A stretch of DNA of 64,000 nucleotides from Pengzhenrongella frigida (GTDB lineage Bacteria > Actinomycetota > Actinomycetes > Actinomycetales > Cellulomonadaceae), in contig NZ_SDWW01000007.1 in assembly GCF_004168625.1 (NCBI RefSeq), positions 62,001 to 126,000 of the forward strand. Direction: 5' to 3'. The notes beneath the pieces were generated by a model. The model did no database searches and was not told the DNA's origin. It saw nothing but the letters and a program-made list of their open reading frames with translations. Positions 63,960-64,000 of the stretch are shown here, in pieces. The position numbers were made by a program, and so were the translations under genes. How positions within the stretch are numbered: the first letter of the stretch is position 1; each line of letters begins with the position of its first letter.

Positions 63960-64000
63960 TCAGCCGGGGAGGTCGTAGTCGTAGTCGGCGCGGATCAGGC
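63960..64000 (-). CDS. C-terminal end of a minus-strand gene (partial, possibly TetR regulator)
   Basis: Only the last 12 full codons (LIRADYDYDLPG) and the stop at 63962-63960 are inside the window. The product cannot be identified from sequence. In mycobacteria the neighbour of DUF3107 in this block is a TetR-family regulator (Rv3208), so that is a guess from gene order. Confidence 0.4.
   Translation of the reverse strand, partial: LIRADYDYDLPG

Overview
The window is about 72-73% G+C. It carries a high-GC Gram-positive (actinobacterial) gene complement, most like Micrococcales and plausibly a relative of Cellulomonas. Supporting signs are GTG/ATGA-coupled starts, many apparently leaderless genes, the order sucC-sucD-DUF6350-purN-purH, the block rhlE-like helicase / ferritin-like protein / DUF3107, an extracellular amylopullulanase, and a NucH/ExeM-type nuclease. 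The genus is an inference. No tRNA, rRNA, insertion sequence, prophage or CRISPR array was seen.

Layout. (1) 1-13.7 kb is a Tad/Flp-type pilus locus: a zinc-ribbon protein (5' partial), CpaB, a CpaE ATPase fused to a TadE-like prepilin domain, TadE, CpaF/TadA, TadB, TadC, a histidine kinase and response regulator, the Flp pilin, an OmpA-domain lipoprotein, a TadG-like protein, a large 4-TM protein with an internal prepilin motif, a lipoprotein and a DUF3592 protein. No prepilin peptidase lies inside the window. (2) 13.7-20.5 kb holds sucCD, a DUF6350 membrane protein, a small membrane protein, purN, and purH behind a ZTP riboswitch. (3) 20.5-26.2 kb holds an FAD oxidoreductase with a collagen-like tract, DUF3017, an aquaporin, icd, mdh and DUF167. 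(4) 26.3-36.8 kb is alpha-glucan use: a 1929-residue secreted amylopullulanase, then a carbohydrate ABC transporter (two permeases, binding lipoprotein) with a ROK regulator. (5) 36.8-40.9 kb is one-carbon metabolism: purU, a GNAT protein, and a glyA-folD operon behind a second ZTP riboswitch. (6) 40.9-47 kb holds a 1673-residue secreted nuclease/5'-nucleotidase behind a Pho-box-like array, and an ExoIII-family nuclease. (7) 47-53.5 kb holds a MacAB-like ABC exporter and a DeoR-galT-galK operon. (8) 53.5-64 kb is housekeeping: Mrp/ApbC, DUF1003, an MgtE_N/CBS protein, a YflT-like protein, aminopeptidase P, a PHP phosphoesterase, MarC, a DEAD-box helicase, a ferritin-like protein and DUF3107.

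How it fits together. The purine and one-carbon genes (purN, purH, purU, glyA, folD) share formyl-THF metabolism, and two of their transcripts carry ZTP aptamers. The TCA genes sucC and icd share an inverted-repeat motif upstream. The two giant secreted enzymes share an unusual Lys/His/Trp-rich C-terminal tail. The Tad locus is unusual in having two multidomain proteins with embedded class III prepilin motifs.
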